DNA from: Sphingobacteriales bacterium
GTDB lineage: Bacteria > Bacteroidota > Bacteroidia > UKL13-3
Assembly (NCBI GenBank): GCA_021298155.1
Contig: JAJTEN010000006.1
Coordinates: forward strand, 34,436 to 98,435
Reading direction: 5' to 3'
DNA: 64,000 nucleotides
Shown here: positions 1 to 9,460 of the stretch, piece after piece
How the letters are laid out: the number at the start of each line of letters is the position of its first letter
Numbering within the stretch: the stretch's first letter is position 1
Notes under the pieces: generated by a model
Databases searched by the model: none
What the model saw: the letters and a program-made list of their open reading frames with translations, nothing else
Told to the model about the DNA's origin: nothing
Made by a program: the position numbers and the translations under genes

Positions 1-773
1 TAAGTATATTTTGTTGCCTTCGTATTCTGAAGCATTACCAAGCCATTCTTATCGTCTTTATTGGTTAAAGCAAACGCATCTTCATTGGCTTGATCAAACA
101 ATTGCTTTTTAGCTTTAATATAAGCATCAAAAGTATGGTGGTAATCTAAGTGATCATGTGTAATATTAGTAAAGCCGAATCCGGCAAAATGGAGTCCAGA
201 AATTCTGTGCTGATGAATGGCATGTGAGCTCGCTTCCATAAAGCAATAACTGCAACCTCTATCAACCATTAAACGCAGTAAAGCATTTAATGTAATAACA
301 TCTGGCGTAGTATGTGTAGCTGGAATGACTTCCTCATTAATTTGATTTTGAACGGTAGAAAGTAAACCAACATTGTGATTAAATAATCTAAAGAGATTGA
401 ATAATAAAGTAGCTACTGTTGTTTTACCATTTGTACCCGTTACAGCAACCAATTTCAATTCTTTACTCGGATAATTATAAAATTTAGCTGCAACTTCAGC
501 CATAAAGATAGAAACATTAGCTACTTGAATAAAACAAACAGCATCTGTTACATTCATTGGCAACTCTTCACAAACAATAGCCAAACAACCCGATGAAATA
601 ACCTGCGGAATAAAAGAATGGCCATCTACTTGTGTACCTTTTATTGCAAAGAATAAAGTTTCCGAATTTGCTTTACGTGAATCGAATGTCAACTGCGAAA
701 TCTTTTGAGAAACATTTCCCAAAATTTGCTTAGCTGCTAAACCATGAATAATATGTTGTAAATCTTGTTGCAT
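1..773 (-). CDS. murE: UDP-N-acetylmuramoyl-tripeptide synthetase MurE, N-terminal part (truncated by window edge)
   Basis: Minus-strand reading from ATG at 773 gives MQQDLQHIIHGLAAKQILGNVSQKISQLTFDSRKA...LVAVTGTNGKTT (Mur ligase P-loop). Start overlaps the stop of the upstream PBP gene. Absent from the supplied ORF track because it is truncated. Confidence 0.9.
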   Translation of the reverse strand, partial: MQQDLQHIIHGLAAKQILGNVSQKISQLTFDSRKANSETLFFAIKGTQVDGHSFIPQVISSGCLAIVCEELPMNVTDAVCFIQVANVSIFMAEVAAKFYNYPSKELKLVAVTGTNGKTTVATLLFNLFRLFNHNVGLLSTVQNQINEEVIPATHTTPDVITLNALLRLMVDRGCSYCFMEASSHAIHQHRISGLHFAGFGFTNITHDHLDYHHTFDAYIKAKKQLFDQANEDAFALTNKDDKNGLVMLQNTKATKYT

Positions 774-2917
774 TATCCTAAGTTCAATTGAATAAGTTGT
801 TTTTTTGAAAGTTTAGTTCCTGGTGAAACAGATTGTGTTCTTACCTTTCCAAAACCTTTTATTTCTACCTTCAAACCATTTTTCTCTAATAAATACATTG
901 CATCTCTTAAGCCCATTCCGCGTAAATCTGGCATATAGGAATCTTTCAACAATTGAGGCTGCATGGCAACAGAATTGTCTTGAGCAAATCCATTTACCCA
1001 TTCTGTTTGATCTTGATGTATAGAATCGTTGTGATAGTGAGACGAAAGTTTTATGCGATCCAATACCAGTTTTACATCGTTTTTTTCAGCCAGACTTATA
1101 TAGGGTAGGTCTTTACTAAATGTTTTATGAGTAAACTTTAATTCTCTATGAAGATTAAGTGCACTTGCATATACCTTATCTGCAATCTCTTTAAAAACAG
1201 GTAAAGCTACTTTTGCTGCATAATAATTATCCTTTCTAGGCCGGCTAATTAAAATCATACAAGAGTATTTGGGATTTTCTGCCGGAAAATACCCACAGAA
1301 AGAAGCCCTATAGCTTTTTCCTCCACCTGCCAAATAACCACTTCCTCTATTTGCAATAACAGCCGTTCCCGTTTTACCGGCATAAGAATAAAAATTACTC
1401 TTTAATGAAGATGCGGTTCCATGCAGTACCACACCTTCCATCATTCCTTGTAATTGCTTGGCAACCTCAGGCGAACACACTGCAGCATTTAAAACAGTAT
1501 GTGGAAATTCTTGAATCACTTTACCATCTTGCTCAATACGTTTCACCAATAATGGCTTTACAAAAACGCCATTGTTAGCAATTGTATTAAACACAGTTAA
1601 CATTTGAAGTGGAGTAAGTTGTAACTCATAACCTATAGCCATATAAGGTAAACTGGTGCAACTCCAAGTTTTACTCTTCGGCCCTTTAACAACAGGACTC
1701 CCAACACCAGACAGTTGAAAATCGAGTTTTTCAGTTATTCCCAAAGCCTGGTAATGGGCATATAATTTTAATGGATTTTTGAGATAATATTTTTGCATTA
1801 ATTTAGCAAAAGCCACATTAGAAGAATGCTCAAAAGCCTCCTGAAGCGTCATTACTCCAGAACCCAAATGAGAGTCTTTCATGGTTAAATTGCAAAAACG
1901 AATCTGACCACCTTCTGTATCTACGCGATCTGTTGGCGACATATAAGCATCTTGTAGTAAGGCCATGGCAGAAACCAATTTAAAAGTAGAACCTGGCTCA
2001 ACACTCTCTCCTACCGCATAATTATAGGTTTCATGGTATTCGCCTTCTGATTTACGGGTTAAATTTGCAATCGCCTTTATTTCACCAGTTGCCACTTCCA
2101 TTAAAATAGCAGTGCCATAATCGGCATCGTTCTCTAATAAGTTCGTATGTAAGGCTTGTTCAGCTACATCCTGTAAATTGATATCAATTGTTGTAACAAT
2201 ATCTCTTCCCTGTTGGGCATCAATCATTAATTCATCGTCTATGGGAATATAGGTTCCACCTGCAATTCTTTGCATCACACGTTTACCACTTTTACCACTT
2301 AAATGTTTGTCAAAATAACCCTCCAAACCTACACGCACATTGCCTTCTTCTTGCTTAAAACCAATCGTTCTCTCGGCCAATAAACCAAATGGTTTTTCTC
2401 TACGCGTGCGCTCATTTACCATTAATCCACCCTTATATTTACCCTTATTAAAAAGTGGCAATTTTCGCATGGCTTGTAATTGATTATAGCTTATTTTTCT
2501 TTTGAATAAAAAGTATCGATTGCCCGCTTTTTTGGTTCGAACCAAAAGTTCTTTATAAAAACTTGCAGGTTTATCATTAAAGATAACAGATAGACCAAGT
2601 GCCAATGAATCTATTTTATTTAAAAACAATTCCTCATCAGTAAAAGCCGGCGATTGTGCATCTATACGTACATCATAAATAGGCATAGATGTAGCCAATA
2701 AATTTCCTTTACTGTCAAAAATATTCCCTCTAACAGCTTCAATTGCGAACACTCTTGTGCTTAAACTATCTGCTAAAGCACGCCATTTAGAACCTTCAAC
2801 AAATTGAATAGTAAAGAGCGAATACATCACAAATCCGGCAAATACAAGCATACCCGAAAACACCACGATGGTTCGGTATAAGATTGCTTTGCGTGTATTT
2901 GATTTGTTATTGCTCAT
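773..2917 (-). CDS. ftsI: Penicillin-binding protein (FtsI/SpoVD-like transpeptidase) with C-terminal PASTA domain
   Basis: 714 aa; SxxK motif in EPGSTFKL, KTGTA motif, C-terminal PASTA-like segment; dcw context. Confidence 0.9.
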   Translation of the reverse strand: MSNNKSNTRKAILYRTIVVFSGMLVFAGFVMYSLFTIQFVEGSKWRALADSLSTRVFAIEAVRGNIFDSKGNLLATSMPIYDVRIDAQSPAFTDEELFLNKIDSLALGLSVIFNDKPASFYKELLVRTKKAGNRYFLFKRKISYNQLQAMRKLPLFNKGKYKGGLMVNERTRREKPFGLLAERTIGFKQEEGNVRVGLEGYFDKHLSGKSGKRVMQRIAGGTYIPIDDELMIDAQQGRDIVTTIDINLQDVAEQALHTNLLENDADYGTAILMEVATGEIKAIANLTRKSEGEYHETYNYAVGESVEPGSTFKLVSAMALLQDAYMSPTDRVDTEGGQIRFCNLTMKDSHLGSGVMTLQEAFEHSSNVAFAKLMQKYYLKNPLKLYAHYQALGITEKLDFQLSGVGSPVVKGPKSKTWSCTSLPYMAIGYELQLTPLQMLTVFNTIANNGVFVKPLLVKRIEQDGKVIQEFPHTVLNAAVCSPEVAKQLQGMMEGVVLHGTASSLKSNFYSYAGKTGTAVIANRGSGYLAGGGKSYRASFCGYFPAENPKYSCMILISRPRKDNYYAAKVALPVFKEIADKVYASALNLHRELKFTHKTFSKDLPYISLAEKNDVKLVLDRIKLSSHYHNDSIHQDQTEWVNGFAQDNSVAMQPQLLKDSYMPDLRGMGLRDAMYLLEKNGLKVEIKGFGKVRTQSVSPGTKLSKKQLIQLNLG

Positions 2918-3293
2918 CTCGAAAGGTGATTTTACTTGGCGGTGTTTTTAATTCTTTTATTCCGTATGGACCTAATTTCTTAGCTACAGAAGATTGTTTA
3001 CTTTCTCCCATTAACTGACTCAATTCACTGATGTATTCGCTTCTCAAATCTTTTACTTCTTGTTGTAAGCGATCTGCCTCACGAATGATTTTTTCGCTTC
3101 TATGACTGTTATAAATAAATAATATCAATAACAGAAATAGGTAGGCCAAAAAGGGTAGCTGTCGCATCACTTGCTCTGGCTTAATCCTAAAGTCAAATTC
3201 AGATAAGCGCTTTACCGTATCGGTAAAATTCCGCGTGTCGGAATCAACCGATTTTTTTTCTAATGGCTCATCTTCTTTAATAATTCTGTTCAT
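2907..3293 (-). CDS. FtsL-like cell division protein
   Basis: 128 aa, single TM plus coiled coil, between rsmH and PBP in dcw order. Confidence 0.7.
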   Translation of the reverse strand: MNRIIKEDEPLEKKSVDSDTRNFTDTVKRLSEFDFRIKPEQVMRQLPFLAYLFLLLILFIYNSHRSEKIIREADRLQQEVKDLRSEYISELSQLMGESKQSSVAKKLGPYGIKELKTPPSKITFRDEQ

Positions 3294-3298
3294 GCTTT

Positions 3299-4222
3299 TT
3301 AGGGCTTTTCAGCAATTCTTAACTTAGCACTTCTTGCGCGTGGATTTTCTGCTAACTCAGCGTTAGTAGCTACAATTACTTTTCTATTTACAGCTTGTAA
3401 AGGCTTTTTAATATTTCCAAAAAAGTCTTTCTCAAGGGTTCCAGAAAACTGTCCACTTGCAATAAAATTTTTTACTAACCTATCTTCTAAAGAATGATAA
3501 CTCATTACCACGAGCCTGCCCTTTGGGGCTAAAATCTGAGGAACCTGCTGCAAAAAAGTCTTGAGCACTTCCATTTCACGATTAACGGCAATACGCAACG
3601 CCTGAAAAACTTGAGCAAAAAATTTATAATCACCCAACTTTGGCGTTTGCTTTTTAATGGCCTCTTTTAGTTGTCCAACTTTTTGAATAGGCTGACCCAT
3701 CCTGAAATGACAAATAGAGGCAGCTATACTGCGTGCATTTTGTAGTTCACCATATTGAAACAATAAATCTGAAATTTGAGCTTCTGTATAATTATTAACT
3801 ATATAAGCAGCACTTGGATTATTGATTCCATCATTCACTTGCATGCGCATATCCAAATCAGCCTCATCAAAGCGAAAGGAAAAACCGCGATCCGCTACAT
3901 CAAATTGATGTGAAGAAACGCCCAAATCGGCCAAAATACCATCAACAGGCAATAAGCCTTGATAATCTATATGATTACCTATGAACTCAAAATTTTGATC
4001 AATAAAAACCAAACGCTTATCGGCAGGTAAATTGGCTTTGGCATCTTCGTCTTGATCAAAGGCAATGAGTGTCCCTTTCGGACCAAGGGCATTTAATATC
4101 GCACGAGAATGCCCACCACCACCAAATGTTACATCAACATAGGTGCCGTTTGGCTTAATTTGCAGGGCATCTAGGCATTCTGTTAACATTACAGGAGCAT
4201 GATAATTACTTTCCATCTTCAT
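3299..4222 (-). CDS. rsmH: 16S rRNA (cytosine(1402)-N(4))-methyltransferase RsmH (MraW)
   Basis: YHAPVMLTECLDAL, DVTFGGGGHS, GVSSHQFD, SYHSLEDRLVKNF motifs. Confidence 0.95.
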   Translation of the reverse strand: MKMESNYHAPVMLTECLDALQIKPNGTYVDVTFGGGGHSRAILNALGPKGTLIAFDQDEDAKANLPADKRLVFIDQNFEFIGNHIDYQGLLPVDGILADLGVSSHQFDVADRGFSFRFDEADLDMRMQVNDGINNPSAAYIVNNYTEAQISDLLFQYGELQNARSIAASICHFRMGQPIQKVGQLKEAIKKQTPKLGDYKFFAQVFQALRIAVNREMEVLKTFLQQVPQILAPKGRLVVMSYHSLEDRLVKNFIASGQFSGTLEKDFFGNIKKPLQAVNRKVIVATNAELAENPRARSAKLRIAEKP

Positions 4223-4676
4223 CCTCCTTTTTACGCTTACTCATTACCTCTTCTGCTAAAGCGCTGAAATCCGAAGGCTCTTCTCCTAACATTTTATCGT
4301 ATTCTGCTTTATTCCAAATCTCCACCTTGTTACCGTAAGCCAACAATACAAGTTCACCTTTTAAATCAGCAAATTCTTGAAGTGGCTTAGGTATTAATAC
4401 ACGTGAAGCAGAATCCATCTCTAATTTGCTAGCGCCTCTCAAAAAATACCTCTTAAACGTGCGCTCTTTTTGAATATAATCACTCAGCTTATCTATTTCA
4501 GCGGCGATCAACTTCCATTCATTACTTGGATACAATACACAACACTTCTCGAAACCTCGGTTTATAAAAAACGAATCCTTGGCTGCCTCTGGCAACTGCT
4601 TTTTTAGTGCAGACGGGATCATTAACCTCCCTTTGGCATCCATTTTACATTCGTATTCTCCGTGAAGCTGCGTCAT
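4206..4676 (-). CDS. mraZ: Transcriptional regulator/division protein MraZ (start moved to MTQLHGEYECKMDAKGR)
   Basis: GEYECKMDAKGRLMIPSALK is the MraZ N-terminus; the ORF-track start at 4772 adds 32 residues atypical for the family. Confidence 0.9.
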   Translation of the reverse strand: MTQLHGEYECKMDAKGRLMIPSALKKQLPEAAKDSFFINRGFEKCCVLYPSNEWKLIAAEIDKLSDYIQKERTFKRYFLRGASKLEMDSASRVLIPKPLQEFADLKGELVLLAYGNKVEIWNKAEYDKMLGEEPSDFSALAEEVMSKRKKEDEDGK

Positions 4677-4987
4677 TGTAAGTGTTGAGCGATTACAGCG
4701 TAAAAGTAAGAACAATTTTCCACTTTTCACCACTTTTCCCCACTTTTGTGGAAAAGTTTGCGTTTTACACATTTTATCAAATTCATAAAAACCCTCTATT
4801 TACTTGGAGTTCAGATGTATTTTAAAAAAGAAATGCGACAAATAAAAAAATAGGGATGTGAAGAAGTTCCCTACCTAAAATTGCCCTAAACCAATTTCTT
4901 AACATGCTGATATTCATTAAAAGCATCATATGGAGTGGGGAAAAATGGGGGAACAATTCTGTAAAATTTTGGCTACTATTGATGGTC

Positions 4988-6946
4988 ATGAAAACAATAA
5001 AATCTAAAGAAATTATTGCCTATATTTTTGTACTAGCAATTGCTTTTATTCCTTTTTTTCAAATACAATCACTGGCTGACCCTAGCCTCCTAAGCAGACA
5101 GATTTATATTGGATTTTTATTGCTTTTAGGCTTAATACTATTTGGCAGGTATATAACACAATTTTCATTTAGCCTCCCAAAACCGTTGATATTTCTATGT
5201 CTAACCTGGCTATCTAGTGCAGTATTAGGCGTATTTTACGCCAATAACTTACCAGAACTTTGGTATACCAGTAGCAAAGTTGCTTTATATATTTCGGCTA
5301 TATGGCTACTTTATATAATCATACAAAGTGGCCAAATTACCATTAAACATCTATCTATAGGTATTGGCATAGCTGCCATGTCTGCATGCATATTATTGAT
5401 ACTAGAGATTATTGAGAAACAAGAAGCTGGCACTCGTTTATGGGAACAAAAAAACCTATACGCCATTCAATCTGTTTTTGGACACAAAAATCTATATGCC
5501 TCTTTTCAATTGCTTTGCCTGCCTTTTATCTTATATTTTTTTCAATCCAAACAGCTTATTATAAAATCACTAAGTATTGGTTTAATCATACTGCTATTAC
5601 TGTCTATCGCATTGATCCAAACCAAATCAGTTATCCTTGGATTAATTATGTCTGTTTTACTGATTATACCAATGGCTAGCACCTATTTATGGAAAGAGCA
5701 AAAAGGCAAATTTAAACTAGCCATGCTGGCTTATGTTATACTCCTTTTAACAGCTTGTTTACTTGTTTACCTGAAGCAAGAAAAATTTACCCTTTTACTA
5801 AACAACGATACCATTAAAGAACGTTAATTACTCTAGAAAAATACCCTTAACATGATACAAGCGTATTTTCCGTTTGGGGTAGGAGCAGGTAATTGGCAAA
5901 TTTATTTCCCCAAATACGGTTTACAATCGTTTATGCAAACCAATTATTTAGTTAGTGATGGATACACCACCTTTCAAAGGCCACATAGCGATTTTCTGTG
6001 GGTATTAAGCGAATTGGGAATACTTGGATTTGCTGCGTATGTTGGGCTATTTATGTATGTACTTAAAAGGGGAATTAAACAGCTTCAATACAAAACAATA
6101 GTTGAAGAAAAAGTATTCATTTTGGGCTTACTAATCACTCTAATTGCCTATGTTTTTGTGGCCATGGTAGATTTCCCTTTAGAAAGAAATGAACATCAAT
6201 TTATTTTAGCTATTTTGTTTTGTATTCTAATAGGTTCAGACCAACAAAAAAAAGACTCTGTTGGCAAGCCAAATTACCTAGTAGTAATTGTTTTACCCAT
6301 CCTAATTGCAAGCAGTTTAAGTTATGGCTTAGTTCGAATGAACCATGAAAAACACAGTAAAAAAATCATCGAAGCGCATGCGCTTGCCAATTGGAATAAG
6401 CTATTAAAGGAGGCCAGTAAAATCAACAAAAATGTCTACTCTATTGATAACTATTCAATTCCTATTGCTTGGTATCAAGGTTTAGCTCAATATGCATTGA
6501 ATAATCCAAGTCTTGCTAAACAATATTTTACAGAGGCCTATCATGTTAACCCATATCAAGTTCATGTATTAAACAATATGGCAGGCATGCAAGAACAAGA
6601 AGGAAATCATGATGCTGCAATCAAATTTTATGACGAATTACTGTCGATTTCGCCCACACAACCCGATGCCATTTTAAATAAAAGTGCGGTATTGTATAAT
6701 CAAAAAAAATACACCTCAGCCATGGATTGTTTATATGCATTTAAATTTGATGAGAGCAATACCCAATACATCCAATTTTTACAAGCTATTGGCTATGCCT
6801 ATTTAAAACAAGAGATTGAAAAAAATACAGCCTCCTCAAATCAAGCAGCGTTACAAAGCATTTCTGATCCAAAATTTGTAGTGTTTTATTTTACTTGGAA
6901 CCAAGCGCAAGGACACACATTTAACGAGTTAATATGGCCTCAATAA
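4988..6946 (+). pseudogene. O-antigen ligase (Wzy_C) family protein with C-terminal TPRs, interrupted by two in-frame stops
   Basis: ORFs 4904..5827 and 5852..6946 are in the same frame, separated only by TAA(5825-5827)-TTA-CTC-TAG(5834-5836). Joint reading ...NNDTIKER-*-L-L-*-KNTLNMIQAYFPFGVGAGNWQIYFPKYG matches the typical ligase segment. Confidence 0.75.
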
Positions 6947-7022
6947 GAAGCAAGCAGGCATTCTTAAAATACTTTTTTTACACAGGTTAAACCCTTACTT
7001 TTGTAAAGTAAAGCCTAAGCAC

Positions 7023-7949
7023 ATGAAAAGACATTCTTTAATCTTATTATTCTTTCTCGCTTGTAGTAACTTTTTACTAGCCCAAAACGGAATTGTAATC
7101 ACCCCAAACGTTGGCGAACCATCTAGTCAGCTAGCCGTTACCCTTACAGGTATAAACACCCAATTTAGCGTTGGAACATTTACCATGCAGTTTTTCAGAC
7201 AAGGTACAGGTACCAGCCAAATTGCTGCAAGCAATTTTCAAATTAAATCACCCAATACACTTGAAGCTTCTGTATTTATAAAAGGTTCTGCTACAATTGG
7301 CGCATATAGTTTTAAGCTCAACCATACAGTAACTGGCCAAAGCAATGGGTTAAATTCATTTTTTGTTGGAAACCCCGCAACCACCGAAAAAATTACAAGT
7401 ATAAGTCCAAATATTGGCAGCCTGAACCAAAACTTAACAGTAAGCATTAGCGGATCTAGAACCCGATTTACCCAAGGAAGTCAGAGCCTTGCCTTCTTCC
7501 AAAATGGGAGTCCCACCAGTGCAATCTCCATTAACGGAATACGCGTAGAAAATGATAGTTTAGTTAATGTAGACCTATTTATTCCGGCCAATACAAGCAG
7601 AGGATTCTACGACATTGCCATAGGTAATTTTTCAAGTTTCTTCTTTAAACCAGCAAGTTTCGAGGTAACTTGGGCATCAAGCATAAAAGAAGAAGAAGAA
7701 ACCTCAATAGAATCCATCGTTTACCCAAATCCAGCCAAAGAACTAATTCATATTCAAACCAAAGACGCCCTAATGGAGCAAGCTGAAGTTTTAGATATGC
7801 AAGGGCGATTGGTTCAAACAGAATTACCGGCGCAGCCAACAAAAAATATTGAGCTGCATATAGGTGAATTCCTCTTGCCTGACCAACAATTTATCTTAAA
7901 AATACATACAAACAAAGGGGTCATATTCAAACGAATTCTAGTGAATTAA
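7023..7949 (+). CDS. Secreted protein with T9SS type A sorting domain
   Basis: Signal peptide; C-terminal YPNPAKELIHIQ...VLDMQGRLVQ...GVIFKRILVN. Confidence 0.85.
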   Translation: MKRHSLILLFFLACSNFLLAQNGIVITPNVGEPSSQLAVTLTGINTQFSVGTFTMQFFRQGTGTSQIAASNFQIKSPNTLEASVFIKGSATIGAYSFKLNHTVTGQSNGLNSFFVGNPATTEKITSISPNIGSLNQNLTVSISGSRTRFTQGSQSLAFFQNGSPTSAISINGIRVENDSLVNVDLFIPANTSRGFYDIAIGNFSSFFFKPASFEVTWASSIKEEEETSIESIVYPNPAKELIHIQTKDALMEQAEVLDMQGRLVQTELPAQPTKNIELHIGEFLLPDQQFILKIHTNKGVIFKRILVN

Positions 7950-7991
7950 TCCACCCTATACGCAAACTAAATCGCTTTAGACACACTTACT

Positions 7992-8432
7992 TTGACAATC
8001 AAAGAAATCTTACCCATAGAATTTATAGAAATTGAAAAAGGCAATTTCCACTTATTTATTTATGCTAAAATTGGGCGCAAAAAAGCACGATTACTTGTAG
8101 ATACGGGGGCATCAAAAACAGCATTTGACCAAACACAAATCTTAAAATTTGTAGATGCTTCCACACTCAGTAAATACGAAATAAACGCGATTGGCTTAGG
8201 TTCAAGCCAGGTAGAAACGCAAATAAGTTACTTACCCTCTTTACGGTTAGGCGCAATAAAACTCACCCAACACGAAATTACTGTATTAGATTTAGGCCAT
8301 GTAAACCAAGCTTATAAAAGATTAGGCTTTCCTGAAATTGACGGTGTATTAGGAAGCGATTTATTACATCAATATCAGGCCATCATTAACTTTCCAAAAG
8401 CAAAAATGGAATTGAAATGTAACATTAAATAA
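7992..8432 (+). CDS. Retropepsin-like aspartic protease family protein
   Basis: LLVDTGASKTAFD active-site motif and GVLGSDLL; TTG start assumed. Confidence 0.8.
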   Translation: MTIKEILPIEFIEIEKGNFHLFIYAKIGRKKARLLVDTGASKTAFDQTQILKFVDASTLSKYEINAIGLGSSQVETQISYLPSLRLGAIKLTQHEITVLDLGHVNQAYKRLGFPEIDGVLGSDLLHQYQAIINFPKAKMELKCNIK

Positions 8433-8443
8433 GTACGATTCGC

Positions 8444-8977
8444 TTATTCTTTGGTCGATTCAATTTGCTCTAGAAATTCTTCTGCGCTTTTACCCAAATT
8501 TTCGATGGAAAGCTTGGCCTCTTCAGCCAATTCTCCTTTAGGATACTCTTTTAAAAATTTCTCATAATACAAACGCGCATTAGACAAATCATTGAGGTTA
8601 TTTTCATAAGTAAAAGCCAACAAAAAGGTTGCATCCTCTGCAAACTCATTTGCGGGATATTTAGTAATTAACTGCAATAATAATTCTACCGCTTCATTAG
8701 CTTGTTGCAGCACAATAGCACGTTGTGCCGCTTTAAATATAAAACCAGGGGTATGCTCATCGTCTGGATATGCCGTTGCAAAATCTGTGTAAGCAGTTTT
8801 GAGTTGTTGCATCAGCTCATTACTAAAAGCACTATCATTACTTTCCATTTGTTCAATGGTTTTTAATGATTTTTCTTTGGGCGACTGACAGGCAGCGAGG
8901 ATAAAAATACTGGCGCTGATAAGAAAGATGTTTTGAAAAGTTTTTGAAAGAGGCAACATAAAAAATAATTTTTCCAA
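8444..8977 (-). CDS. TPR-containing lipoprotein (BamD/YbgF-like)
   Basis: Lipobox LAAC; repeated YPxxEFAEDATF / YPKGELAEEAK TPR-like helices. Confidence 0.6.
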   Translation of the reverse strand: MEKLFFMLPLSKTFQNIFLISASIFILAACQSPKEKSLKTIEQMESNDSAFSNELMQQLKTAYTDFATAYPDDEHTPGFIFKAAQRAIVLQQANEAVELLLQLITKYPANEFAEDATFLLAFTYENNLNDLSNARLYYEKFLKEYPKGELAEEAKLSIENLGKSAEEFLEQIESTKE

Positions 8978-9017
8978 ATGTACAGGTATAAGTAAAATTC
9001 TACAAAATAATCTTGCA

Positions 9018-9380
9018 CTAATATTGGCCCGTCCGGAGCATAACCAAGGTACAAGCTTCTATGGCAACAATGCCATTTTTATTTAATGCCTCAAAGAACG
9101 CGCTGTTTTCTGTGCCTGGATTAAAAATAACACGTTTGGGCTTCAAATCAATCATTTTTTGCCAATAAACATCTTGGTTTCCACTACCCACATATAAGGT
9201 TACCGTATCAAAACTTTGGTCAATTGGCCAAATTGTTTCGATATGAACTGAACCAATTTTTCCAGCACGTAATCCAAATGGATAAACTTCATGACCATAA
9301 GCCACCAACATTTCGGTTGCCATATATGAATACCTATCTGGATTAGGAGATGCACCGATAATTAAGGTTTTTTTCATCAT
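9018..9380 (-). CDS. CoA-binding domain protein
   Basis: KTLIIGASPNPDRYSYMA Rossmann motif, VIFNPGTEN. Confidence 0.8.
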   Translation of the reverse strand: MMKKTLIIGASPNPDRYSYMATEMLVAYGHEVYPFGLRAGKIGSVHIETIWPIDQSFDTVTLYVGSGNQDVYWQKMIDLKPKRVIFNPGTENSAFFEALNKNGIVAIEACTLVMLRTGQY

Positions 9381-9460
9381 AATTACAACAAATTAAAGGG
9401 ATAAAAGCCAATAGAAAAGACTTTTTTATTCTTATTTTCGCACCCTATATTCGCAAGTAC

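Noticed and set aside
4851-4873. Small inverted repeat TAGGGA...TCCCTA between mraZ and the O-antigen ligase
   Set aside because: Only a 6-bp stem with a long loop; could easily be chance.
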